From: Ampelocalamus luodianensis
Taxonomy: Eukaryota > Streptophyta > Magnoliopsida > Poales > Poaceae
DNA length: 64,000 bases
Assembly: GCA_036346255.1 (NCBI GenBank)
Contig: CM070633.1
Location: forward strand, 38,517,692 to 38,581,691
Reading direction: 5' to 3'
Shown here: positions 11,917 through 22,171 of the stretch, piece after piece
How positions within the stretch are numbered: position 1 is the stretch's first letter
How the letters are laid out: every line of letters begins with the position of its first letter
Translations under genes and position numbers: made by a program
Notes under the pieces: model-generated
Told to the model about the DNA's origin: nothing
Databases searched by the model: none
What the model saw: only the letters and a program-made list of their open reading frames with translations

Positions 11917-12176
11917 ATGACAAGGACCACCATAAGCATCGATGGCCCGGTTCGATGAGGAGCTTCCTCCTCAGACCATGGTGAGGTTACGCTCGATCGA
12001 GCGGAATCGCATGGACCGGAACCGGATCTTGGAGGTCATTGCGAGGAACACCTCCGCTCCCGCCGCTTTTATCGGATCCGGAGGTGGTCACGGTCTCGTG
12101 GGGACTTGCGAGTTCCTCCGTGCCGCAGACCACCCACTTTCTCTCGATCAGAGATCCACTCGAGCGGATGACCGGC
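11917..12176 (+). pseudogene. gag: RT-2 gag, N-terminal fragment fused to integrase
   Basis: Gag is the capsid/nucleocapsid polyprotein that packages the element RNA in virus-like particles. Only the first 85 or so codons remain. The ATG at 11917 follows the conserved TTGTGGAACAG leader end, and recognisable pieces include LPPQTM and IERNRMDRNRILEVIARNTS, here read from an internal start in a shifted frame. At the DPL-ADD point the sequence jumps, near 12176, to RLVVPKVMELR, which belongs to the integrase N-terminal region in RT-3. Major capsid, zinc knuckle, protease, RT and RNase H are all missing. Frame changes between 11917 and 12176 add to the damage. RT-2 could move only with help from a related element. 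Confidence 0.75.
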
Positions 12177-13260
12177 AGCGTCTTGTGGTCCCTAAGGTCA
12201 TGGAATTGCGAATGTGATTCTCGCGAAGCCCATGATTCTCCTTTGTCTATTCACCACGGGCTACCAAGATGTATCGGGATCTTCGTCGAGAGATTACGGT
12301 GGACTCGCATGAAGCGCGAGATTGCCGAGTTCGTTGCGAGTCGGCGTGTCTTTGTCGTGTGAAGGCCGAGCATCGTCCGGCGAGTCTTCTTGACCTTTGC
12401 GATGCACGAGAATGGAAGTGGGATTCCGTTGGCATGGACTTCATCACGGATTGCCCGCTCGTCCAAGGAATAGCGCTATTTGGTCGTGATCGACGGGTTG
12501 ACTAAAGTGGCACATTTCCTTCCCGTCGAGACTCGGCTTCGTGGGGCCTTTGGCGAACATGTCTCGAGGATTGTGAGTCTTCACGGTGTGCCGAAGGCGA
12601 TTATTTCGATCGGGTGCACTTTTCACCTCGCGGTTTGGCATAGTCGCAAGAGGCTATGGGGACCCGCCTTCATTTCGATGACCTTTCATCCTCGGGATCG
12701 ATGGTCGACGGGCGAGTCAACCAAGTGTTGGAAGATATGCTCGTGCTTGTGTTCTTTCCTATGGGAAGAAGTGGGAGAAGTGCCTACCATTTGCTTTGAG
12801 TTCTCCTACAACAACAACTTTGGGCCGTCTTGGCATGGCACCATTGAGGCTTTGTATGGAAGGAGATGCGAGACCCCATTAAACTGGTCGAGATCGGTGG
12901 CGGCAATTTTGGCCCAGTTCGATCAATGAGGCGAAAGTCAAGTTCGATTGATCCGAGCATCTGCGCGACGGCCCGATCGAGCGAAGAGCTATGCGGTCGT
13001 CGTCGCCGTGAGTGAGCTTTGAGCCCAATGACTTTGTGTATCTCAAAGTCTCACCCTTGAAGGGCCATCGTTTTGGCATCAAGGGCAAGTTGGCTCCTCG
13101 ATATGTTGGGCCCACCGTATCATCGAGAAAGTTGGGGCGATCGCGTCTGATTGGAGCTACGGTGCACTCGGTGTGCATGATGTGTTCCATGTTTCACACC
13201 AAGAAGTGCCTCCGTGTCCCGACCGAGGAAGCTCCATTGGAGGTTCTCGATGTGCAGAGA
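12177..13260 (+). pseudogene. pol: RT-2 integrase (frameshifted)
   Basis: Integrase inserts the cDNA into the genome. Recognisable pieces occur in order across three frames. They are the HHCC zinc-finger region (AHDSPLSIHHG, then RMKREIAEFVAS and CLCRVKAEH), the first catalytic Asp region WKWDSVGMDFITDCP (about 12412), and LTKVAHFLPVET (about 12496). HGVPKAIIS follows, where the DRG of the second catalytic Asp is lost to a one-base slip (about 12605). The rest of the core ends in IEALYGRRCETP (about 12845), and SFEPNDFVYLKVSP and KLAPRYVGP (13015-13115) come from the C-terminal GPF/Y region. Frame breaks near 12255, 12360, 12480 and 12930 rule out a functional product as read, though some may be sequencing errors. 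The order and motifs fit the Tekay/Del chromovirus lineage. Confidence 0.85.
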
Positions 13261-13435
13261 GAATTTGACCTACGCGAGCATCACATTCGTATTCTTGAGG
13301 AATCGAGCGGAGAGCGAGGAACCGTGTCATCAAGTTCCTTAAGGTTCAATGGTCAAACCATTCGAAGAAGAAGCAACTTGGGAGCGCGAAGATCGTCTTC
13401 GTGCTGATTTTCCTTCTTTCTTCTCCGAGTAAACG
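13261..13435 (+). pseudogene. pol: RT-2 C-terminal chromodomain
   Basis: After LRVPTEEAPLEVL come the pieces HIRILEESS, RFNGQT and, in other frames, KVQWSNH-like and WERED-like words. These are the usual parts of the chromodomain that ends integrase in chromoviruses. In that family the domain is thought to steer insertion to heterochromatin, which fits the nested setting. Frame shifts split it. The assignment rests on motif order and on the same region in RT-3. Confidence 0.6.
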
Positions 13436-13456
13436 AATCTCGGTCGAGATTCTTGT

Positions 13457-13467
13457 AAGGGGAGAGT
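13457..13467 (+). other. RT-2 polypurine tract
   Basis: AAGGGGAGAGT directly precedes the TGTAACATCCC start of the 3' LTR, so it is the expected plus-strand primer site. Confidence 0.8.
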
Positions 13468-13783
13468 TGTAACATCCCAATTTTGGGCTTGTGTTTCAAA
13501 TGTAAGAAAATCAGTATAAATTAAAACTTTTCTTACATCATGTATTTCTGTGGTGCCAAGAAATTCTTGTACAGGAATTATGGAAATACATTGTCACAAG
13601 TCTTGTTGATCCAAATCTTGTTATTCCAAAACTAATCTTGTCAAATCTTATGATCATCCTCTGGAAATATTTTCCTAAGTCTCTGGATGGTATGTGACCC
13701 CTCTGAAAATTTCACAATTTTTAGAAATTGTTTGAATATTTTTAGAAGCGATCAAACTGTTTGACTCTCGGTCAAACATTACA
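13468..13783 (+). mobile_element. RT-2 3' LTR, first 316 bases
   Basis: Near-identical to 6028-6355 of the 5' LTR. It stops abruptly at AAACATTACA and continues in reverse-oriented RT-3 LTR sequence. The middle 4.1 kb of the LTR is absent here; the tail resumes at 15185. Confidence 0.8.
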
Positions 13784-15184
13784 CAAGAAGATGAAGTGGA
13801 AATGAGGTTCGGAGCAAAATGAGTGGAACCACATCATTACCACAGCTTCATTATAGCTCAAAGAGGCTCCAAAAGCAAGTAATTGCAAAAGAATCACTTA
13901 CCGAGCTCGAGAAGAAAGGGGTGAAACTAACTGAAAATCTCCAAACTTAAAATTGAGTGATTCTGTGAATGCAACTCAAAATCAAGTTAGGGAAATATAA
14001 AGGAGGTTGAGGAGTTCAAAAGGGTGCAAGAAATGTTGGGATGAACCATCGACACAAGGCCGCCATTGGAGCTCACTGGCCAACAATGGTGTTTTGAGGG
14101 TGAGGGTGTTCTTGAGCTCAAACACGAGAATAGCTAGGTGTGGTGCAAAGAACACTGTGAGGACCTAGGGGAGCCAATTTATAGGAAGGGGATTAGGGTT
14201 TTGAGCAAGAACATGAGCCCATGGTGAGCTTGTTCATGGCGCGTAGACCACTAAATGATGGGAGCAAGTGAGCATGGTGACAATGGAGGAGAAAGCTCGT
14301 GCGCATTAAATGCATTGCAGAGACGTTGACAAAAGCAACGGGAGGTGACACATCAACGCCGCCTGCCTCTCGCCCCGCCATTGCCCGGTGCGTAAGGTCA
14401 AGAAGTGAGGAGGAAGAAGAACAAAGACGAACGTGACCGTCGGATCGAAATGGACGGTCACGATTAACAAGTTCGCCGACAAATTGGATTGCTTCATGAT
14501 CTCGACGGCTGATTGAGATCCAACGGTCCCAAATGATTAACGCAACCGAGGGTCCGAATGCTCACATGAACGCGGCCGAGCGATTTGAATCCAACGGATA
14601 TCGCGACGCCGCTTTAAACCGCGCTCGGCGCTAGGTGGTTCAACTCAAGCAGTGGCTCGGACTCGAGCCCGACTTGAACCCAATGAATAGTGAATTTGGT
14701 TTTAGGTTTTTAATTAAGCTGAGACTTTGAGGATTTATTTGGGGTAGCAAAATAACTCCAAAAATTTGAAATTTTTACAGGAGCTTGCTTGATGAGACAT
14801 TGACCTTGTGTAAAATTTTCAGAGAGTTTTATGCCGCGAATAAACCTCCAAAATTCTACAAGGTCTGTTTTAATGTTTGACTGAGAGTCAAACAAGCTTG
14901 ATCGCTCTAAAAATATTCAAACAATTTAAAAATTGTGGAATTTTTCAGAGGGGTCACATACCACCACAGAGACTTAGGAAAATATATCCAGAGGATGATC
15001 ATAAGATTTGACAAGATTGTTTTTGAAGGAACAGATTTGTATCAAAAGACTTGTGACTTTGCATTTCCATAAGTCTTGTACAATACTTGTGCATACAAAC
15101 AGAAACACATGATGTAAGAAAAAGTTTTAATTTCTACTCATTTTCTTACATTTGAAACACAAGCCCAAAATTTGGGATGTTACA
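13784..15184 (-). mobile_element. RT-3 LTR fragment (module copy 1)
   Basis: A reverse-oriented piece of the RT-3 LTR covering its U3 and start, ending ...GGGATGTTACA. It matches 20721-22160, 30553-31986 and 35327-36762. The left edge is a chimeric junction with RT-2 (shared bases CAAGAAG); the right edge is the true LTR end, followed by AGCCTCG of RT-2. TCCAACGGTC occurs at 14519-14528 and the minus-strand TATA near 14178. Confidence 0.8.
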
Positions 15185-15935
15185 AGCCTCGCCCTAGGTT
15201 ATGGACACGCTGGCAAGGTCTTTCAAGAGTTAGACTACAACCTTTAAATTAAAACTTGATGGGTGGTACGAATCGTGATTCGTATATGTTGTGGTGACTA
15301 TTGGGATAGTCACTTCTGTGTGGTTACTTGTATGTATCTCAGATTTCATCTACTTTGATAACAAAATGATTTGCAAACTTGCTTTTAAAATGTATTACAT
15401 TATTGCAAATAAAATTGGCTTCATGCGAAATGAGACATATAACCTCCACCTAAATGAGCTTGCATGTAGTTTATGAATAGGTCTCGCTATTCCACACGTC
15501 ATTTTGGCGTACAAAGACAATCTTTGTACTCAGCTGCTATGCTTAATTGTTTTGTTGAGGAGGAAGGTGAGCTCAAGGGCCTCACTTTTGTGAGTCGTGT
15601 TGTGGTAGCTATGGGCACTAGCTTATGCCCTTGGTGGTTGCCTTGTGGGTGTGTGGCTAACTGGTCGATTTTTGTTCTAGCCATCTTATGGCACTTTTTG
15701 CTTCCACTGTCATTCTTGTATAATGTTATTTGGCCGGTCGGCTCTTTTGTAATAACTTTACTTTATGTCGTTGTTAAACTTAGTGATATATGTTGTATGG
15801 AAATGATGTGTAATTTTGTGATGATGTGCATATGTTGCACTGGGAAACATATGTCCATCGAGGCTTAAAATGTTTAATTAGTGATGCTAGAACCATTTGG
15901 AGGTTATGTTACTAGTTAAATATCCGGTCCTCACA
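15185..15935 (+). mobile_element. RT-2 LTR tail (module copy 1)
   Basis: Corresponds to 10429-11195 of the 5' LTR and ends GGTCCTCACA. It contains SL2 as TACGAATC-GT-GATTCGTA (15267-15284). It is followed by the TTGTG target duplication, so this is the true right border of RT-2. Confidence 0.85.
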
Positions 15936-16367
15936 TTGTGTTAAATTGATTAGTTAAATCTGTAGTTGCATATCCCGTAGACAAAACATTGATCTCTACT
16001 ACCGAGCCCAGGTTATTTGTCGTGATCGTGAGGTCACGGATGATCTCTCGTCACTTAGTAGATCCGGTCAACTTGCTTAGATATGCTTAGCTATGAGAAT
16101 CAAGTGTTATCGACTTTAGCTCTGAACCTTGATCACACAAAATTTACTACAACTTTATGTTTCAGATTTGCTATGTTTAATTGCAAAATTAAAAATGAAA
16201 ACAAAATGATTTAGACTTGGGTACAATGGTAAGACTGTGTGATCTATTGGGTGTGGATCGAAAGTGCCCTAGCCGCTTAAGGACCGAGTTACTTGCGCCA
16301 CCAGACGAGCATTTTGCGCACAACCACACTAGAGTATATGGGACCTCTCTTGACCTAGTACTTGCGG
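15936..16367 (+). mobile_element. RT-1 LTR segment (module copy 1)
   Basis: Starts with TTGTG and continues TTAAATTGATTAG, the expected continuation of the RT-1 LTR broken at 6027. It carries the shared block TTTAGACTTGGG.ACAATGG and GGACCTCTCTTGACCTAGTAC, then meets reverse RT-4 LTR. The same segment is present at 32760-33206 and 37531-37980. Confidence 0.8.
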
Positions 16368-17729
16368 TTAGGAGAACCCTGGTTTATTCGGCTTGTACTG
16401 CTTAACCATCCACTTGGTCCTAACAAGACAAATCAAATAAACTAAGCCTCTAGATATGTATACTTCCTGCACTGTGAGATACACTCTGCTACAAAATCAT
16501 GCATCAATTCCATTCATACACATAGAGCCACAAAGCAACAACTGAAAGACATAGGTAATATAATAGAGTTATTATTAAGAGAGGCCAACCGGCCCAAAGA
16601 CATACACGTAAGTAAATACACATGAAGCAAAATGGCTAAGATGGCAATAATAAAAGCCAATCGGGTGCCTTACCCACAAGGCAACCAACCGACTACAAGC
16701 AATGTCCCAAACACAGCAACACACTCACACAAAGTGAGGCCCTTGGGCTCACTCTCTTCTTCTGCAACAATTTATATTATAAAGCGATGAGTACAAAACT
16801 TGTTTTTGTACTGCAAGACCGACGTGAGATAACAGAACTATAATTAGCTACATGCAAGCTTTATTTAAGTGGATGAGGCTCTGACTTATTTTCAAAGATA
16901 AAGCAAGTTTTCATTTGCAATAAGGTAATAGATTCTAAGCAAGTTTGCAATTAACTTTTAATGTTCACATAAAAGAGACAATAATAACAATAGGTAGATG
17001 ACAACACTACCTAGAAGTGACTAACCATAGTCACTACAACAATAGCATGAAGTACCCCTTCATACCACCCATGTCAAATTTAAGTTTTTAAAAGGTTGTA
17101 GTCTAGTTCTTGTGGGAAATAACCAAGCGTCCATAACCTAGGACGAGGCTATTCGAATAGTTTTAACTCAAGTAGGTGTACCAATGTACCCACACGATAG
17201 ACCGCCTTTCCACCAGCCACGTAGCATACTTCCTTTGTATGCAGTACGGCTAAGTCTACAAGACGCTTTCAATGGACGATGCTAATTAAGAGCCAACCCA
17301 CGGAGAAGGATACATTAGACAGCCTAACCGACAGCTAATGCCCCTCGACACCACAAACACACACACGCACACACCCACCGACCAGCTCAATTAGCACCTC
17401 CCAAAGTACTTAGTCAAGAGAGGTCCCATATCCCCTCGTGTGGTTAGCACGCACATTGCTTGATCAATGGCACAAGTAACTCGGTCCTTAGGGACTTAGG
17501 CACCATTCCAATCACACCCAAAAGATCACACCAACATACCATTGTCAAGCCAAGATATAATTTTGTTTTGAGTTTTGATTTGTGTTGGTAAAACACAAGG
17601 TTGGGCATAATGGAATAATAATAGCATTTGTGTGATCAAAATCACCGACTAAGTCGATGATCGCCAATACTACCGATAACTAGGCATGGCTACAATATTC
17701 ATTCGTAATCTACTAAGTGATAAGAGTTC
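16368..17729 (-). mobile_element. RT-4 LTR fragment (module copy 1)
   Basis: Reverse-oriented distal part of the RT-4 LTR, starting from a damaged TGTGAGGAACCC end. It matches 37981-39384 and 55412-56815 with small indels. It includes the SL3 and SL4 counterparts and a short CA-rich run (about 17348-17375). It stops at GAGTTC, where RT-5 begins. Confidence 0.8.
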
Positions 17730-18463
17730 GAATACCTCGCTTTCATTTAGGAGTTTTCGTTCAAATCGAGTTTAAATTCACAATTTCGACAAGCTTGCCG
17801 ATTCTTCCGGTTTTTGGCCTGGCCTTGGCCAACAAGCTCAAAAGGAGGCCTTGGGCCAAGGGGGCTGACTTGAGCCCAAGGGGGCAGCCGTGGGGCCCAA
17901 GCCCACTAAGGGGCCGGCCATAGGGGCCTTAGGGGCGCTGAAACCCTAGCTCCCACCCCTTCCACCTCCCCTGTGCAGCCGCCTTTCACCTCCTCCTCTT
18001 CTGTGCGCCACCTCCAGCAGGGTGCCGCCTTCCTCCTCCCCATTGGTGCTGCCCTGTCCCGGAGTCGCGCCTTCTCCGGAGTTTCCTCGGTGTAGAGCCC
18101 TCGCTGCCGCCTCCCGCTGCTTTTGGTGGTGTTTCGCGGGTTCAGATCAAGGAGGCCGGGATCTTCACCACGGTTCGATCGCGTGCCCTGGGCGCCCAAG
18201 GGTAATGTATCTCGGTTGGGGTTGGTGGTTTGGTCGAGGAGAAACGAATAGAATTGCTTGGATCAATGTCGGTCTGCTGTAGATAGCAATCTGTCCAGTA
18301 TGTTGCGGACTGTTTCGTGACTTTAGATGCCGAATCAGGAGTTTGGGTCTCCTGGAGAGTTGTAGGTCTTGTTCTTAGCTTTCGGTGGCCAAGATCACCT
18401 CATTCCGACTTTCGAGTCAAAAGTTATGATAGATTTATTATCTGCTGTCCAGAATCCTGACGG
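17730..18463 (+). mobile_element. RT-5 LTR fragment (module copy 1)
   Basis: First about 730 bases of the RT-5 LTR (AATACCTCGCTTTCATTTAGG onward), with the GC-rich CT-tract region and the first two CTGTCCAG words. It breaks off at AATCCTGACG and switches to RT-3 LTR at GTAGACATGG. The full LTR is at 39385-41876. Confidence 0.8.
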
Positions 18464-19835
18464 TAGACATGGCACAAGGTGGAAATCATAACTCATAATA
18501 AGTTTTGTGGATCAAGGTTATCGACAAGTCGATAACCGCCATTTCTACTAAGCTACATGGCTACAATTATTCAAACTACTAAGTGACAAGAGCCCTCCAC
18601 TAACTCTTAATCACAGCAAGTAACCTAGGCTCATGGTAGTAGAGGATAATCATTTGCTAAGGAAATGCATCTACTAGGCGCACTATTAAAACAAAGTAGC
18701 AATGCATACATAGAATTTGTAATCAACATAAATACTTAAAATCTGGATTAACATTGAGTCAAACTGCTTGCCTTCTTCAACATTGCTCAATTGGTTCTTG
18801 CGGATCGTTCTCTGGATTAGCCGAAATGTCGAATCCTGCGCGAAGAGCCAAAAAGGACCAAGAACAACCAATAAGGCAGGCCACAAATAAACGAATGAGC
18901 AAGCAACAATTATCCAAATCTGATTTAAATTTATACACAAGGTAGAATACAAATATACCTAGTCATAGAAACTGGAAAAACCTAATTTGGATTTGTGGTG
19001 CAAAAGATATTGCCTAACAACACATTTTCTACCATAATTAGCTTTGCTTAGCAAAAAATATTTTCTAGAAAGATTTTGAAGCTGGAATTTTATAGTAGCT
19101 ACCTACTGGTATAGAGGTAACCCATATAAAATTTCAGGTCATTTGGAGTTAAAATGATTTAGTTATGATTTTCCTAAGATGCAAAATTAGTATAATACCC
19201 TTTCAGGAGCATAAATATGTTCAAAACTAATTTATTGCAGAAGATATACCATGAGAGGGGTTTTCTAGAATTTATCAAATATATTATGCATTTCTGAGAG
19301 AATTGCTTGTGCATTTAACAAGTCTTCCGGCACTTTCTAATTGCCAAAAATAGGTACTAACTCATTAATCAAGGTTTCTTATTAATCTTGGACCTATCAT
19401 CATTTTTACATTAACATTGGGTTGATAACAAATTTATCAAAGTTGGAATCATTCATTTTGGATATACACAGCAAGATATGCATTTTCTAACGTTTTTTAT
19501 CCATTTTACGGAATATTCAAAATAGCGTAAGCCAAGTTATTCCTAGTCATACAATTCTAACTCCATTGAACATGCTTAAATCCATTTTTATAATGAGCTA
19601 AAGTGATAACATAATTTATTCGAGCTTGAATTAACTAAAAGCAGCGATTAAAATGAATTAGTTATGAGTTTCTAAAGTTTTTAGATCATTTTCAGTCGAT
19701 AAACAATTACTACCGTAAATACGAGAACAATCCAATAAAAGGAAATGGCGTGGGCGCACTTCCAACCCTTGATCTAAAATCCTCGGCTCACGCGCCGAAA
19801 ATAGCGCACGCGCAGTGCGGCCCACTAGAAACCCA

Positions 19836-19857
19836 CCGTTGGATCAAGATCCAACGG
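19836..19857. promoter_or_regulatory. TCCAACGG palindrome in the RT-3 LTR
   Basis: Ten-base perfect arms around AA. The half-site TCCAACGGTC matches 10 of 11 positions of the plant MSA consensus YCYAACGGYYA. It lies downstream of the predicted TATA box, in the transcribed part. Confidence 0.5.
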
Positions 19858-21112
19858 TCGCCGCTGAGTGTATGCTGGGGCGGTGCGGTTGTCTCGGTGA
19901 ACCGCGGCTACACGGATCTAAAGATGAGCGGCTTAGAACCCACATCTAACCTAAGGTGCATTTGCACACATGATCTCGTATGCGGCAGATCGCAAGATGG
20001 GCGGTCAGATGGATGAGGAGAACCGGATGGTCAGAATCGCACTCCGCCATCGAGACCGCGAATCTAAAATGAGCGGTGGGTGATGATCGGAGTTCAAGCG
20101 AGTGATCTTTGACATGTGGGACCGCACGTCATTGACGGTGAAGTCACGATCCGCAGCGCGATTGCCCACGCCAAGTTAAGGCTGGGCCCACAAGTCACGG
20201 CCCGGAGAGAAGGTTTTAAGCGAGATTAAGTGCCGACATTTTTATTAATCAATGATTAAGCATTAATGATGTCGAGCGATCGCGAGTAAACGATTGATTT
20301 AAGGAGATTGGGCCTTGATGGTGGCCATAATAATAATTAAGACATAATTAACAGCTAATGATTGGTAATTAATGTCCTAATGATCCGACAGCAGGAGCTT
20401 GCGTGTAGCCAAAACCAGTGGCTTTGGCGGCTTGTCGCCGGCGACTTCCATCGGCGGCGGCGCCACAAACTATCAAAATGGGTTCGCGATAGTGTTGCGG
20501 ACCCAGCGATGTGCACTGCGGTTGGTGAAGTGCGGAGCGCGCCGCGAGCGAAAACAAAGATGAAGGCCGACCGCGACAAAACACGAAAATAGCAAAATGC
20601 TGCTGCGGTCAAGGAAGCGAGTGCCATGACTTCTAGGGACTACGTAGGAGCTACCTTAGCAAAGGAGCTCCAAGATGGCAGGGAAGACTTGAACACGATG
20701 AAGTCCACCGAGCCGAAGAAGATGAAGTGGGAAATGAGGTTACGAGCAAAATGAGTGGAACCACATCATTACCACAGCTTCATTATAAACTCAAAGAGGC
20801 TCCAAAAGCAAGTAATTGCAAAAGAATCACTTAGGGTTTGGAGAAGAAAGTGAAACCAATAGAAAATCTCCAAACTTAAAATTGAGTGATTCCTGTGGAA
20901 TGCAACCCAAAATCAAGTTAGGGAAATATAAAGGAGGTTGAAGAGTTCAAAGGGTGCAAGAAATGTTGGGGATGAACCACTTTGGACACTAAAGGCCGCC
21001 ATTGGAGCTCTGACCAACAATGGTGTTTTGAGGGTGAGGGGTGTTCTTGAGCTCAAACACGAGAGAATAGCTAGGTGTGGTGCAAAAGAACACCGGGGAG
21101 GACCTAGGAGGC

Positions 21113-21122
21113 AATTTATAGG
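21113..21122 (-). promoter_or_regulatory. TATA box of the RT-3 LTR (left copy)
   Basis: On the minus strand the sequence reads CCTATAAATT. It is kept in all LTR copies (30943-30952, about 14178, about 35730). TCCAACGGTC motifs lie 360 and 435 bases upstream in the element sense. Confidence 0.55.
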
Positions 21123-22160
21123 AAGGGGATTAGGGTTTTGAGCAAGAACATGGGCCCATGGTGAGCTCGGTTCATGCGCGGTTGTAGACCACGAAATGAT
21201 GGGAAGCAAGTGAGCATGGTGACAATGGAGGAGAAAGCACATGCGCATTAAATGCATTGCAGAGGCGTTGACAAAAGCAACGTGGAGGTGACACATCAAC
21301 GCGCCCGTGCCTCTCGCTCTCTGCGCCGTTGCCGTCGTGCGCTCGAAGAAGCGAGAGGAGGAAGAAGAGCGAGAAAAGGCGAGCGGTGACCGTCGGATCG
21401 AAAATGGGCGATCACGATTAAACAAGTTCAGCGGGACGATCCAGGTGCTCTCAAGGATGCGGGCGGTTGGATTGAATCCAACGGTCCCAAATGATTAGCA
21501 TGCGCCGGAGGTCAGAATGCTCACATGAACGTGGGCGAGCGATTTGAATCCAACGGTCGATGATCGCGCGCGCGTTTTAAACCGCGACTCCGGTGCGGAT
21601 TAGGTGGTTCAACCAAGTCAAGTGGCCTCGGACTCGAGCCACTTGAACCTAATGAATAGTGAATTTGGTTTTTAGGTTTTTAATTGGCCGAGACTTTTGA
21701 GGATTTATTTGGGGTAGCAAAATAACTCCAAAAATTCTGAAATTTTTACAGGAGCTTGCTGAGCTGAGACATTGACCTTGTGTAAAATTTTCAGAGAGTT
21801 TTATGCCGCGAATAAACCTCCAAAAATTCTACAAGGCTCTGTTTTAATGTTTGGTGAGAGAGTCAAACAGGTTTGTTGCCTCTAAAATATTCAAACAATT
21901 TCTAAAAATTGTGGAATTTTTCAGAGGGTCACATACCACCACGAGACTTAGGAAAAATATATCCAGAGGATGATCATAAGATTTGACAAGATTGTTTTTG
22001 AAGGAGCAGGATTTGTATCAAAAGACTTGTGACTTTGCATTTCCATAAGTCTTGTACAATACTTGTGCAATACAAACAGAAACACATGATGTAAGAAAAA
22101 GTTTTAATTTCTACTCATTTCTTACATTTGAAACACAAGCCCAAAATTTGGGATGTTACA

Positions 22161-22171
22161 ACTCTCCCACA
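22161..22171 (-). other. RT-3 polypurine tract
   Basis: Minus-strand reading is TGTGGGAGAGT, next to the LTR start. It is a slightly altered form of the RT-2 tract AAGGGGAGAGT. Confidence 0.65.

Larger units (their letters stand above)
18464..22160 (-). mobile_element. RT-3 3' LTR (left copy, incomplete)
   Basis: Reverse orientation, corresponding to 28321-31986 of the right LTR, so the distal 1.2 kb is missing at the chimeric left edge. It ends GGGATGTTACA against the interior. A strong palindrome CCGTTGGATC-AA-GATCCAACGG occurs at 19836-19857 and TCCAACGGTC at 21477 and 21549. ORFs in the GC-rich part (20355-21500) overlap on both strands and have no domain. Confidence 0.8.

Noticed and set aside
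13468..15935. A complete but inverted-core RT-2 3' LTR produced by simple inversion
   Set aside because: The reversed piece is RT-3 LTR (its ends and U3 differ from RT-2), and its right edge is a true LTR end followed by the RT-3 insertion point, so this is a nested insertion with deletion rather than inversion.
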